A stretch of 64,000 nt of DNA from Acidimicrobiaceae bacterium (GTDB taxonomy: Bacteria > Actinomycetota > Acidimicrobiia > Acidimicrobiales > RAAP-2). The translations under genes and the position numbers were made by a program. The notes below the pieces were generated by a model. It was not told the DNA's origin. It worked only from the letters and a program-made list of their open reading frames with translations, and did no database searches. This document shows positions 25,450 through 33,132 of this stretch, piece after piece. The stretch is taken from the NCBI GenBank assembly GCA_003133685.1, contig PKYQ01000018.1:62001-126000 (forward strand), in the 5' to 3' direction. Positions within the stretch are counted from its first letter, which is position 1; the number at the start of each line of letters is the position of its first letter.

Positions 25450-25890
25450 TTACTCTTCGTCGACACTCGGTAGTGACGGGCGCGTCGTGAAGGCAACGGT
25501 GGCGCCGGGCAACGAGTCACCGTCGATCACCATGCGCCAGGTAAATCGAGAGCCCTCTTGCAGGGGAATCGGTCCGAAGTTGACCGCAATCGGCACGTCA
25601 ACGGGCGTGCCGACCGGCACGCCTTCGGGCGCCACGGCCGAGAAATCACCGCGCACCTCAATCGGCTGGGGACCGTCGGGCGTATCGAGACGCACCGGCT
25701 GGCCGTCGGCGTCTTCGAGGAACAGTTCCCAGTGATGGCTGGCATTGAATTCGTGCCAATCGACCATGACCTTTATGGCGACGGCCGACGGCGTGGGATT
25801 CGGTCCGGTGACCGACCAGCCACCACCCAGGATGTAGAGCTTTCCGTCGGCCACTTGGGCCGAATCGGCGAGGAGCATTGTCACATTCAC
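25450..25890 (-). CDS. DUF6941-like conserved protein
   Basis: 146 aa with the opening MNVTMLLADSAQVADGKLYIL then GGGWSVTGPNPTP, typical of a small conserved actinobacterial family (DUF6941 as I recall). The rest is predicted beta-rich: HWELFLEDADG, then RGDFSAVAPEGVP and FTWRMVIDG. No catalytic motif, signal peptide or membrane helix is visible. It is leaderless with a TAGGCT box 7 nt upstream and lies between mch and mcd, divergent from mcd. Function unknown. Confidence 0.65.
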   Translation of the reverse strand: MNVTMLLADSAQVADGKLYILGGGWSVTGPNPTPSAVAIKVMVDWHEFNASHHWELFLEDADGQPVRLDTPDGPQPIEVRGDFSAVAPEGVPVGTPVDVPIAVNFGPIPLQEGSRFTWRMVIDGDSLPGATVAFTTRPSLPSVDEE

Positions 25891-25897
25891 GCTTAGG

Positions 25898-25903
25898 AGC
25901 CTA
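25898..25903 (-). promoter_or_regulatory. -10 element of the DUF6941-like gene
   Basis: Minus strand TAGGCT, 7 nt, GTG 25890. It sits 29 bp from the divergent mcd -10 box (25932-25937), so the two promoters are nearly back to back. Confidence 0.55.
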
Positions 25904-25931
25904 GGTCTCAGGGACCGCTTGCTCCACCCGT

Positions 25932-25937
25932 TAAATT
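25932..25937 (+). promoter_or_regulatory. -10 element of mcd, leaderless type
   Basis: TAAATT, 6 nt, GTG 25944, without Shine-Dalgarno sequence. The PadR gene at 35627 uses the same hexamer and spacing. Confidence 0.5.
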
Positions 25938-25943
25938 TCTGGA

Positions 25944-27551
25944 GTGACCGTTCCCCCGCTCGATCTCGTCAACGCCGCGGAACTCGTCGAGCGCGCGCAG
26001 TCAGTAATTGGCGGCGCACTGATTTCGCTGAAGCGCGGTGGTGGCGTCGACGCCCACCAGAGCCTCGCTTACGACGTCGCGCACGCCGCGAGCGCCCTCG
26101 CCACGGCGCGCGCGTCGCTCACCTACGCCGCCCAGGGCGAGGTCGAGTCGAATCTGGTCGCCGCGTTCCTCGCGATTGCACTGAGTGACCTCGCATCGCG
26201 GATTCTCGGACGAGAAGTTCTCTGGGCGGTCGAGGACGATTGGTACCGGCCCTACGCCGCGTTCGTGAGCACCTACCGCGATCCGCAGTTCGTCGCCAGC
26301 CTCGCCGAAAGCCCCGGACCGCGTCACCTGGGTGAGGACTTCGAGATGGTGGCCGACACCTTTCACCGATTCGCCCTCGAGCAGGTGCGCCCGCACGCCG
26401 AACACGTGCACCGGGCGAACGCCGACATTCCCGAATCCGTTATCTCGGGACTCGCCGCACTTGGCGGATTCGGTCTTTCGGTACCCGAAGAGTTCGGCGG
26501 CTTCGCCTCCGGCGGCGAATCGGAGTACCTCGGAATGGTGGTGGCGACCGAGGAACTCTCCTGGGGTGCTCTCGGCGTCGGCGGATCGCTGATCACGCGT
26601 CCGGAGATTTTGACGCGCGCGCTCGTGAACGGCGGCACGCAAGAGCAGAAGGAACGATGGCTGCCCCGACTCGCCTCCGGCGACGTCCTCGCCGCGGTGG
26701 CGGTGACCGAACCGGACTTCGGGAGCGACGTCGCGGGCGTGACGACGAGTGCGACGAAGACCGAGGGCGGCTGGCTCATCAACGGCACGAAAACGTGGTG
26801 CACGTTCGCGGCGCGCGCTGACGTCTTGATGCTGCTCGCGCGCACCGACGCAGATCGCAGTGCAACGCATCGGGGACTGTCCCTATTCCTCGTCGAGAAG
26901 CACCAGGCCGAAAGCGAAGGTTTCGTGCTCACCGAGGGCGCGCACGTCGGCCCGGGCCACGGCCAGGGCCGCCTCGAAGGACGTCCCATCGACACGATCG
27001 GTTATCGCGGCATGCACTCGTACGAACTGAGCTTCGACCACTGGTTCGTTCCCGACCGCGACCTGGTCGGTGGCGAGGAGGGACTCGGGCGTGGTTTCTA
27101 CTTCCAAATGTCCGGATTCGAGAACGGCCGAATCCAGACCGCGGCACGCGCCATTGGCGTGATGCAGGCCGCGTACGAAGCGGCACTCGAATACGCGCGC
27201 AATCGCGTGGTCTTCGGTCAACCAATTTTGAACTACGAACTGACCCGTGTGAAGTTGGGCACCATGGCTGCGATCATCCAGTGTTCGCGCCAGTTCGCCC
27301 TCGAGGTCGCGCGACAGATGGGTCGAGGTGACGGTGGGCTCGAAGCCTCGATGGCCAAGGCCTACGTCTGTCGGGCCGCGGAGTGGGTGACCCGTGAGGC
27401 CATGCAGATACACGGTGGGATGGGCTACGCCGAGGAGTTTCCGGTCAGTCGCTACTACGTTGACGCACGAGTGCTGTCTATCTTCGAGGGCGCCGACGAG
27501 ACACTCTGCTTGAAAGTGATAGCGCGTCGACTGCTCGAAGACGCGAAGTAG
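25944..27551 (+). CDS. mcd: (2S)-methylsuccinyl-CoA dehydrogenase
   Basis: Oxidises (2S)-methylsuccinyl-CoA to mesaconyl-CoA. At 535 aa it is much longer than ordinary acyl-CoA dehydrogenases because of an N-terminal helical domain (about 1-125), as in Rhodobacter Mcd. Shared features include VPEEFGGF, VTEELSWGALGVGGS, TEPDFGSDVAG, NGTKTWCTFAARAD, IGYRGMHSYELSFD and ESARIQTAARAIG-like RIQTAARAIG, plus the C-terminal IFEGADE with the usual Glu. Neighbours encode the next two pathway steps. GTG 25944 lies 6 nt after TAAATT. Confidence 0.85.
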   Translation: MTVPPLDLVNAAELVERAQSVIGGALISLKRGGGVDAHQSLAYDVAHAASALATARASLTYAAQGEVESNLVAAFLAIALSDLASRILGREVLWAVEDDWYRPYAAFVSTYRDPQFVASLAESPGPRHLGEDFEMVADTFHRFALEQVRPHAEHVHRANADIPESVISGLAALGGFGLSVPEEFGGFASGGESEYLGMVVATEELSWGALGVGGSLITRPEILTRALVNGGTQEQKERWLPRLASGDVLAAVAVTEPDFGSDVAGVTTSATKTEGGWLINGTKTWCTFAARADVLMLLARTDADRSATHRGLSLFLVEKHQAESEGFVLTEGAHVGPGHGQGRLEGRPIDTIGYRGMHSYELSFDHWFVPDRDLVGGEEGLGRGFYFQMSGFENGRIQTAARAIGVMQAAYEAALEYARNRVVFGQPILNYELTRVKLGTMAAIIQCSRQFALEVARQMGRGDGGLEASMAKAYVCRAAEWVTREAMQIHGGMGYAEEFPVSRYYVDARVLSIFEGADETLCLKVIARRLLEDAK

Positions 27552-27553
27552 CT

Positions 27554-28759
27554 CTACTCGGCGTCGATGGTGAAGGGCTTGTGGACCTTACCGAGCGTGA
27601 TGCCGGCCGAGTGCAAGTCCAACTTCTCGCCGCGAGCCTGTTGGGCCTTTAGGGCAGCGCGCTCCCAGCGCTCTTCCACGTGGCCGTACTTCCAATAGAG
27701 CAGAGCGAACGTCCAGGTCGCAACGAAGATACCGACGATGACGAAGCCGGCCCCGTTAATGGAGAACCCGGCCGCGTAGTTCCAAATGCCACCGTGAAGT
27801 TTCAACTGGCTCTGGAGAACCTGCAAGAGTTCGAGCGTCCCGATGTAGAACGCGACGAAGACGCTCAGACCGGTGATCGCAATGTTGTAATAGACCTTGC
27901 GCACCGGCTTGGAGAAGGCCCAGCCGTAGGCAAAATTCATGAACGAGCCGTCGATTGTGTCGAGAAGACTCATGCCCGCCGCGAAGAGGATCGGTAAACT
28001 CAGCACCGCCCAGAACGGCAGTCCGCCCGCGACGACCGTGCCAGTCAGCACCAGAAACGCGACCTCGGTGGCGGTATCGAAACCAAGACCGAAGAGCACG
28101 CCCAACGGGTACATCTTCCAGGGTTCATCGATCGAGCGAGCGAGTGGTCCAAAGAATCGCATCATGAAACCGCGTGAGTTGAGGTGCTTCTCCAACTCCG
28201 AGTCATCAAAGCGCCCTTGGCGCATCTGCATGAACAGTCGGACAATGCCCCAGAGGATGATGAGGTTCAAGATCGCGATCAGGTAGAGGAAGCTTCCTGA
28301 GACGACGGTGCCAATCAGCGTGCCGTAGTGGTGCAGCGGCGAGTTGTTGTTGCGCACCTGGGATCCAAGCGCTCGTGCCCCGAGTCCCAACAGGACCGTG
28401 AGGCAGACAACGATCGTCGAGTGACCGAGCGAGAAGAAGAAGCCGACGGACATCGGACGCTTTCCCTCGGCCATGAACTTTCTCGTGGTGTTGTCAATCG
28501 CGGCGATGTGGTCGGCGTCAAAAGCGTGGCGCATGCCGAGCGAATACGCGAGGACCCCGGTGCCGACGCCGAGCGCGCCCTTGGTGCCGATGCTGTAGTG
28601 GTGCGTCGAGGCGAGTATGAGCAGCGTCCAGCCGACCACGTGCAGGAGGGCAATGAAGCCAAACATGGCGTAGAGGCGACGCCATTCACTGGGTGAGAAC
28701 GAGGCGCGGACTCGACTGCGTCTGGTGGAGCCCGGCGCGAGGGCGGTGGCCATGACCAC
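27554..28759 (-). CDS. NiCoT-family nickel/cobalt transporter
   Basis: Proton-driven Ni2+/Co2+ permease of the inner membrane; up to 401 aa and eight predicted helices. Signature motifs are RHAFDADHIAAIDN (helix II, metal selection), LGFDTATEVAFL and GMSLLDTIDG. The gene lies between mcd and mcl; cobalt would feed cobalamin for the ethylmalonyl- and methylmalonyl-CoA mutases of the pathway, so cobalt is my favoured substrate. GTG 28759 and ATG 28753 are possible starts; a perfect 10-bp inverted repeat lies directly upstream and probably controls it. Confidence 0.9.
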   Translation of the reverse strand: MVMATALAPGSTRRSRVRASFSPSEWRRLYAMFGFIALLHVVGWTLLILASTHHYSIGTKGALGVGTGVLAYSLGMRHAFDADHIAAIDNTTRKFMAEGKRPMSVGFFFSLGHSTIVVCLTVLLGLGARALGSQVRNNNSPLHHYGTLIGTVVSGSFLYLIAILNLIILWGIVRLFMQMRQGRFDDSELEKHLNSRGFMMRFFGPLARSIDEPWKMYPLGVLFGLGFDTATEVAFLVLTGTVVAGGLPFWAVLSLPILFAAGMSLLDTIDGSFMNFAYGWAFSKPVRKVYYNIAITGLSVFVAFYIGTLELLQVLQSQLKLHGGIWNYAAGFSINGAGFVIVGIFVATWTFALLYWKYGHVEERWERAALKAQQARGEKLDLHSAGITLGKVHKPFTIDAE

Positions 28760-28761
28760 AC

Positions 28762-28786
28762 TTTAATAGGAATGAGTCCTATTAAA
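28762..28786 (-). promoter_or_regulatory. Palindromic operator of the Ni/Co transporter
   Basis: TTTAATAGGA (28762-28771), 5 nt, TCCTATTAAA (28777-28786): a perfect 10-bp dyad that covers the likely -10 region (TATTAA on the minus strand) just before the transporter start. A metal-responsive repressor binding here would block transcription. It matches neither the NikR nor the Streptomyces Nur box as I know them. Confidence 0.7.
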
Positions 28787-28792
28787 GATCTT

Positions 28793-29731
28793 TTATTGCG
28801 CGGTGCGCTTCATCCCTGATCGCGCTCCGCGAGCGACGAACGAGTTCGCGATTTTGGCCGAGGCCTCGTCGATCATCTCGTCTCCGAACATGACCGCGCC
28901 GGTGTGGTCCTTCTCCGTGGCGACGCGGTAGGCGTCAAGGATGTCGAAGGATTTGTCAAAGAGTTCCTGGCTCGGCGAGTAGACCTCGTTGAGCACGACC
29001 GCCTGGTCGGGGGTGAGCGCCCACTTGCCGTCGAAACCGTACGAGGCCGAGATCCGCGCCGCGTAGCGCAGCGCTTCGAGGTCACGAACCTTGAGGAACG
29101 GTCCGTCGATCACGTGCAGACCGTTGGCCCGTCCGGCCATCAAGATCTTGGCGAAGACGTAGCTGAAGGGATTCGACGGGCCGTGATGAATCGTCTCGTC
29201 GATCGTCGTCACGGGCATGCCGATCGAGGCTGCGAAGTCGGCCGGACCGAACACGATTGACTCCAGCCGAGGTGACGACGCGCAGATTTCTTCCACGTTG
29301 ATGAGGCCTTCAGCCGTTTCGATCTGGGCCTCGATGCCGATATGGCCGGGCTCGAGGCCGGCGTTTCGCTCCACCTGGGAGAGCAGGAGATCAAGCGCAA
29401 CAACGTCCGAGGCCCGTTGCACCTTGGGGAGCATGACCTCGTCCAAGCGCGGCCCCGCGCTCGAGACGACGTCGATCACGTCGCCGTAGGTCCAGGGCGT
29501 GTCCCACGCATTCACTCGCACGCACAGCACGCGGTCGTCCCAGTCGAGAGTGCGTATCGCCTGGGCAACCTTGGCGCGCGCGGCGACCTTCTCGTTCGGA
29601 GCGACGGAGTCCTCGAGGTCGAGGAAGGAGAAGTCCGTCGTGGCGATCGGCGCCTTCGCGAGGAAGCGCTCGGACGAGCCCGGCGTCGAGAGACAGGAAC
29701 GACGCGGTAACGCGCGAGAACGATTCGACAT
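28793..29731 (-). CDS. mcl: Beta-methylmalyl-CoA / L-malyl-CoA lyase (CitE-like)
   Basis: HpcH/HpaI-type aldolase that splits beta-methylmalyl-CoA into glyoxylate and propionyl-CoA. 312 aa TIM barrel with SCLSTPGSSERFLAKA, DLEDSVAPNEK (metal Glu/Asp), CVRVNAWDTPWT, IEAQIETAEGL (metal Glu), VFGPADFAASIG and GFDGKWALTPDQ. This follows the Streptomyces CitE-like protein of the ccr-meaA cluster. It lies upstream of the transporter on the same strand (33-bp gap) and is leaderless, with TAGGCT 6 nt before the ATG. Confidence 0.85.
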   Translation of the reverse strand: MSNRSRALPRRSCLSTPGSSERFLAKAPIATTDFSFLDLEDSVAPNEKVAARAKVAQAIRTLDWDDRVLCVRVNAWDTPWTYGDVIDVVSSAGPRLDEVMLPKVQRASDVVALDLLLSQVERNAGLEPGHIGIEAQIETAEGLINVEEICASSPRLESIVFGPADFAASIGMPVTTIDETIHHGPSNPFSYVFAKILMAGRANGLHVIDGPFLKVRDLEALRYAARISASYGFDGKWALTPDQAVVLNEVYSPSQELFDKSFDILDAYRVATEKDHTGAVMFGDEMIDEASAKIANSFVARGARSGMKRTAQ

Positions 29732-29737
29732 GCGCCG

Positions 29738-29743
29738 AGCCTA
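29738..29743 (-). promoter_or_regulatory. -10 element of mcl, leaderless type
   Basis: Minus strand TAGGCT, 6 nt, ATG 29731; no Shine-Dalgarno sequence. Third use of this exact hexamer at a start codon in the window. Confidence 0.55.
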
Positions 29744-29871
29744 TTCTCAGGCAACAAACTGTCCGATCACACCTCAGAATTACTATGAATACTGAAGCGA
29801 TTCACCCGTATTGATCAGGTCTTAGAGAACTTCTTACTCAATCGGGCCTGCACGGGAACGGCCACAACCGG

Positions 29872-29877
29872 TAACCT
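29872..29877 (+). promoter_or_regulatory. -10 element of the NlpC/P60 gene
   Basis: TAACCT, 6 nt, GTG 29884. The FUSC gene at 59963 has the same hexamer at 7 nt. Confidence 0.5.
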
Positions 29878-29883
29878 TGTCGC

Positions 29884-30987
29884 GTGACTGACGTCGTGCG
29901 CTTTGCGCCCCCGACGCTACGGCCAGCAAGGGAACTCAGGCGCTTCCGATGGATGTTTTCCATTTTGGCTGTGGTCGCAGTGTGTCTTGGCACTGTGACC
30001 TCCTCTTCGCATCTCGCGTCGGCCTCGACCCTCAGCACGGACCGTGCGAGAGCGAACCAACTCCTCAAGCAGATCAATCGAATCAGCGCGCACGTCGACT
30101 ACCTCGGACAGAAGTACGACCTCGCCAAGATCAAGTTGGACAAGATCGCCAACGAGATCACGAACACCAAGGCTGACGTCAAGGTGATCAAGAAGAACGT
30201 CGCCAAGGGCGACTCGCAGCTGCGCGCCGAAGCCGTCTTCGCCTACGTGACCAACGGGTCGGCCGCGAGCAACAATCCCCTCTTCTCCAACAGCGCCTCG
30301 AAGATCGGCGCGACCAACGTCTACAACCAGTTGGCCCAGGGCAACGTCGCCGCGACCCTCTCGAACCTGAAGAACTACAAGATCGAACTGACCCAGGAGC
30401 GCAACATCCTGGCGAGTGAGGTGGGCCGGGCGGCCAGTCTTACTCGGGCGGCGGCGAAGTCGTTCCATTCAGCGAACGAGTACCAATCGTCGCTCAACCA
30501 TGCATTGTCGCAGGTGAAGGGCAACATCGCCACCTTCATCGCCCAGGCCCAGGCGGCCGCGTCGGCCAAGGTAGTGACGTCGTTCAACTCGCAGTCCCTC
30601 GCCGACGGCATCACAAATCCCCCACCGGACTCGCGGGCCAACATCGCGATCCGCGCGGCGATGGGGTACATCGGCACCTGGTACGTCTGGGGTGGGGCGA
30701 GTAAATCCGGCGTCGACTGCTCGGGACTGATCATGCTGGCCTACGAAGCCGCGGGCATTGACTTCCCGCATTACTCCGGGGCGCAGTACGAGGACACCCT
30801 GCGCGTACCGCTCGTCGACATCGAGCCCGGTGACCTCCTCTTCTACGGTTATGGCGGCGACGAGCACGTGGCAATGTACGTCGGTGACGGCAAGATGATT
30901 GAAGCTGAGATGACCGGCACGCAGGTGCACGTCGTGCCGGTTCGCCTCGGCTACGGATTCTTTGGTCTTGGTCGCCCGCGGGCCTAG
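29884..30987 (+). CDS. Secreted NlpC/P60 peptidoglycan endopeptidase (RipA-like)
   Basis: Cuts peptide stems of peptidoglycan outside the cell. 367 aa: a signal sequence (RWMFSILAVVAVCLGTVTSS, about 22-41), a long coiled-coil (about 50-245, with KIKLDKIANEITNTKADVK), and the NlpC/P60 domain with GVDCSGLIMLA (Cys), DEHVAMYVGDG (His) and a downstream polar residue. The coiled-coil plus NlpC layout matches RipA/PcsB-type division hydrolases. Appears leaderless. The Lgt-like gene begins 2 nt after the stop. Confidence 0.88.
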   Translation: MTDVVRFAPPTLRPARELRRFRWMFSILAVVAVCLGTVTSSSHLASASTLSTDRARANQLLKQINRISAHVDYLGQKYDLAKIKLDKIANEITNTKADVKVIKKNVAKGDSQLRAEAVFAYVTNGSAASNNPLFSNSASKIGATNVYNQLAQGNVAATLSNLKNYKIELTQERNILASEVGRAASLTRAAAKSFHSANEYQSSLNHALSQVKGNIATFIAQAQAAASAKVVTSFNSQSLADGITNPPPDSRANIAIRAAMGYIGTWYVWGGASKSGVDCSGLIMLAYEAAGIDFPHYSGAQYEDTLRVPLVDIEPGDLLFYGYGGDEHVAMYVGDGKMIEAEMTGTQVHVVPVRLGYGFFGLGRPRA

Positions 30988-30989
30988 CC

Positions 30990-31790
30990 GTGTCGGGCGT
31001 TCCCACTTCGTTTCACCTCGGCCCTCTTAACTTTCACACCTACGGCTTCGGTCTCGCGATCGCGGCCTACGTCTGTTTCCTCTACGCTCGCAGGCGACTC
31101 TCTAAGTCTGACTTCGACGTCGCGCCGTTTGGCAAGTACGCGTTCTCCCTCATCGTGGCTGGTTTACTCGGTGCGCGCCTCGCCAACATCGCGACCAATT
31201 GGGGCTACTACTCCGATCGCCCCGCGCGATGGATCGCCGTCTGGCAGGGCGGTCTCGCGAGCTTCGGGGGCATCGCACTGGCCCTGCCCGTCGGTCTCTA
31301 CCTCCAGCGTCGGTGGTGGCCCGAGAGTTCACTGGCGCGTTTCACCGACGCGCTCGTGCCGGCACTCATCGCCGGATGGGCGCTCGGACGCGTGCTCGGT
31401 CCCCAGTTCATGGTCAACGGCGGAGGCCACCTCACCCACCAATGGTTCGGCATCCATTACGCCGGTCAAGTCGGCAAACGAGTCCCGGTGCCGCTCATCC
31501 AGGGTGCGGAAGACGGCCTCTTGTGGCTCGCACTACTCGCGATCGAGCACCTTCGCGTCAACCGTCGCGTCGGCGTCCTCACTGGCGTGGCGTTGATCGT
31601 CTGGGGCGTCGTACGCTCGCTCGACGAGCGGTTACTCCTCGGTCAAGAGTCCCATAGCGGTTCCCTCGGCGTTCAAATTGCCGGTCTCGTCCTGGCGCTC
31701 TCGGGCGTCGTGCTGCTCCTGCGCCAGATCAGAGTTGGGCGTTCCACTCCATATCCGTCAGTCGACCCACGCGCTCCAGTGACTCATTAG
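30990..31790 (+). CDS. Prolipoprotein diacylglyceryl transferase-like membrane protein
   Basis: 266 aa with about seven helices. Lgt-like segments are FHTYGFGLAIAAYV, GARLANIATNWGYY, WQGGLASFGGIALALP and GWALGRVLG. The family signature GRxGNFxNxE is strongly altered here (GRVLGPQFMVNGGGH): the Arg is kept but the following Asn and Glu are not. It may be a diverged Lgt, or a paralogue with another lipid-transfer role. Starts 2 nt after the NlpC/P60 stop, so they form one operon. Its 3' end overlaps the convergent gene by 62 bp. Confidence 0.65.
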   Translation: MSGVPTSFHLGPLNFHTYGFGLAIAAYVCFLYARRRLSKSDFDVAPFGKYAFSLIVAGLLGARLANIATNWGYYSDRPARWIAVWQGGLASFGGIALALPVGLYLQRRWWPESSLARFTDALVPALIAGWALGRVLGPQFMVNGGGHLTHQWFGIHYAGQVGKRVPVPLIQGAEDGLLWLALLAIEHLRVNRRVGVLTGVALIVWGVVRSLDERLLLGQESHSGSLGVQIAGLVLALSGVVLLLRQIRVGRSTPYPSVDPRAPVTH

Positions 31791-32745
31791 GAGCGACGTT
31801 GAGAACAACACGAATGTCATCGACATAACAGACGTGATCGAGACCGAGTCGACGCCACGCCCGTAGGACGTTCCTCGTCGAGGCGCCACTGGAATAGATA
31901 GGACGTACCAGCACCGCGTCGGCGCTGGCCGCGACCACGAGGGCCGGGCGTTCTTTCGATTTCTGTTCGGGGACGGAGGGATCAGTGGCGCCGAACGGTA
32001 CCTCGGCGATGACGACCGTACCCACCAGGGCGTGCTCGGGATCGAAGCGATCGAGCTCCGCCGGTGTGAAGATCATCGGTCGGCGACGTTCGCCCGACTC
32101 ATCGACGACGCTCCGTGTCTCACTTTGCGTCGGGCGCACTTTCGGAGACGGTTTGATCTTGGTCGGTCGCGGGGGGCGCTGCGACGTCGGCCCTCGTTTT
32201 CGTTTCTTCTCTTCCTCGCGACGCCGTCGTCGCTGTTCCTTGATTTCGGGGGCGGTCTCTTTCGGGACGAGCAGCGTTGACGTAACGACGACGTCGGGCA
32301 AATCGGGTAGCCCCAATTCCGCGCGTTCGTCGAGCAGTCGGCGACAATGCGGCGCGGCCGGGAACTCTTCGGCGATGGCGAAGGTGAGCACCGCGACGAC
32401 GTCGTCGATCGTCGCCCCGTCGCGACTCACGGTGTCGATGGCCTCGCTGAGCTGTTCGAAGTTCGGCGTGTCCGCGTGTTCGCCCAGTGCGGCAATGACT
32501 CTTTCCAGAGGAGCCATGGCGAGCACCTCGAGCATTGCGGTGACGGCGGCAATGGGCGCGGTGGCCGCGAAGGTGGCAACCTCGCGTCGTTGCTGCAGGT
32601 TTCGAAGCGGTATACCCACGACGGCACTGATCTTGGCGTGGCCACGGAGATCGAGTCCGTCAACGGCGGTGAGGATCGTCGACTCACTGATCTTGAGCAA
32701 TCCCCGTCGCGACGTCTCGGCGGCGTTACCCGTGGTCGGGGCCAT
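31729..32745 (-). CDS. Fusion of helical domain, basic linker and MazF/PemK-like domain
   Basis: 338 aa. Residues 1-170 are helix-rich with no family I know (for example VAAFAATAPIAA-like helices around 55-75). Residues about 180-230 form a highly basic linker (EQRRRRREEEKKRKRG). The last 100 residues look like a PemK/MazF barrel: GTVVIAEVPFGATD, ERPALVVAASADA, VRPIYSS, RRLGLDHVCYVDD and a final ERVGRLT. MazF toxins are usually stand-alone, about 110 aa, with an antitoxin beside them; none is visible here. Domain call is by eye. Confidence 0.5.
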   Translation of the reverse strand: MAPTTGNAAETSRRGLLKISESTILTAVDGLDLRGHAKISAVVGIPLRNLQQRREVATFAATAPIAAVTAMLEVLAMAPLERVIAALGEHADTPNFEQLSEAIDTVSRDGATIDDVVAVLTFAIAEEFPAAPHCRRLLDERAELGLPDLPDVVVTSTLLVPKETAPEIKEQRRRRREEEKKRKRGPTSQRPPRPTKIKPSPKVRPTQSETRSVVDESGERRRPMIFTPAELDRFDPEHALVGTVVIAEVPFGATDPSVPEQKSKERPALVVAASADAVLVRPIYSSGASTRNVLRAWRRLGLDHVCYVDDIRVVLNVAPNESLERVGRLTDMEWNAQL

Positions 32746-33132
32746 AGTTAACTCTCTTCTTGGCGGTGGCCGCGACTAATTCGTGGTCCTGGCCCAACCG
32801 TTCCTGGCCCCAAGAGGTGTGGTCGTACCTCGTAGATTGAAAGAACGGCGGGGGGACCATTTCGGCCCGATGACGAGAGGACATAGTCCACGCTATCGCG
32901 GTCGAACTCGGTTCGGCTCCAACAAAACCGGTATCAACCAACGCCACATTGAAGATTACGGAAAACTCACTTTGATTTCTTCGAGCCCTTGGGAAGGTCG
33001 AGCATCGTGTTGTTGCTGCGAGAAATGTACTCAGGACGCAGATTGGGGAGAGTCTGATGGTGTCGCGGCCTGGGGCGATGGATCTGGCTGGCGTCCCGTG
33101 CTGTCACGGCGTCGCTGATCGCTGAGACGACT
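32746..33132. other. 387-bp intergenic stretch
   Basis: Upstream region shared by the divergent MazF-like fusion gene and the GT87 gene. A small minus-strand frame ending at 32967 (last residues MLDLPKGSKKSK) is lysine-rich and could be a short protein, but its start is unclear and I recognise no family. No repeat or RNA structure stands out. Confidence 0.4.

Noticed and set aside
28760..28792. Possible cobalamin or NiCo riboswitch before the transporter
   Set aside because: The gap to the upstream gene is 33 bp and is filled by the palindrome.
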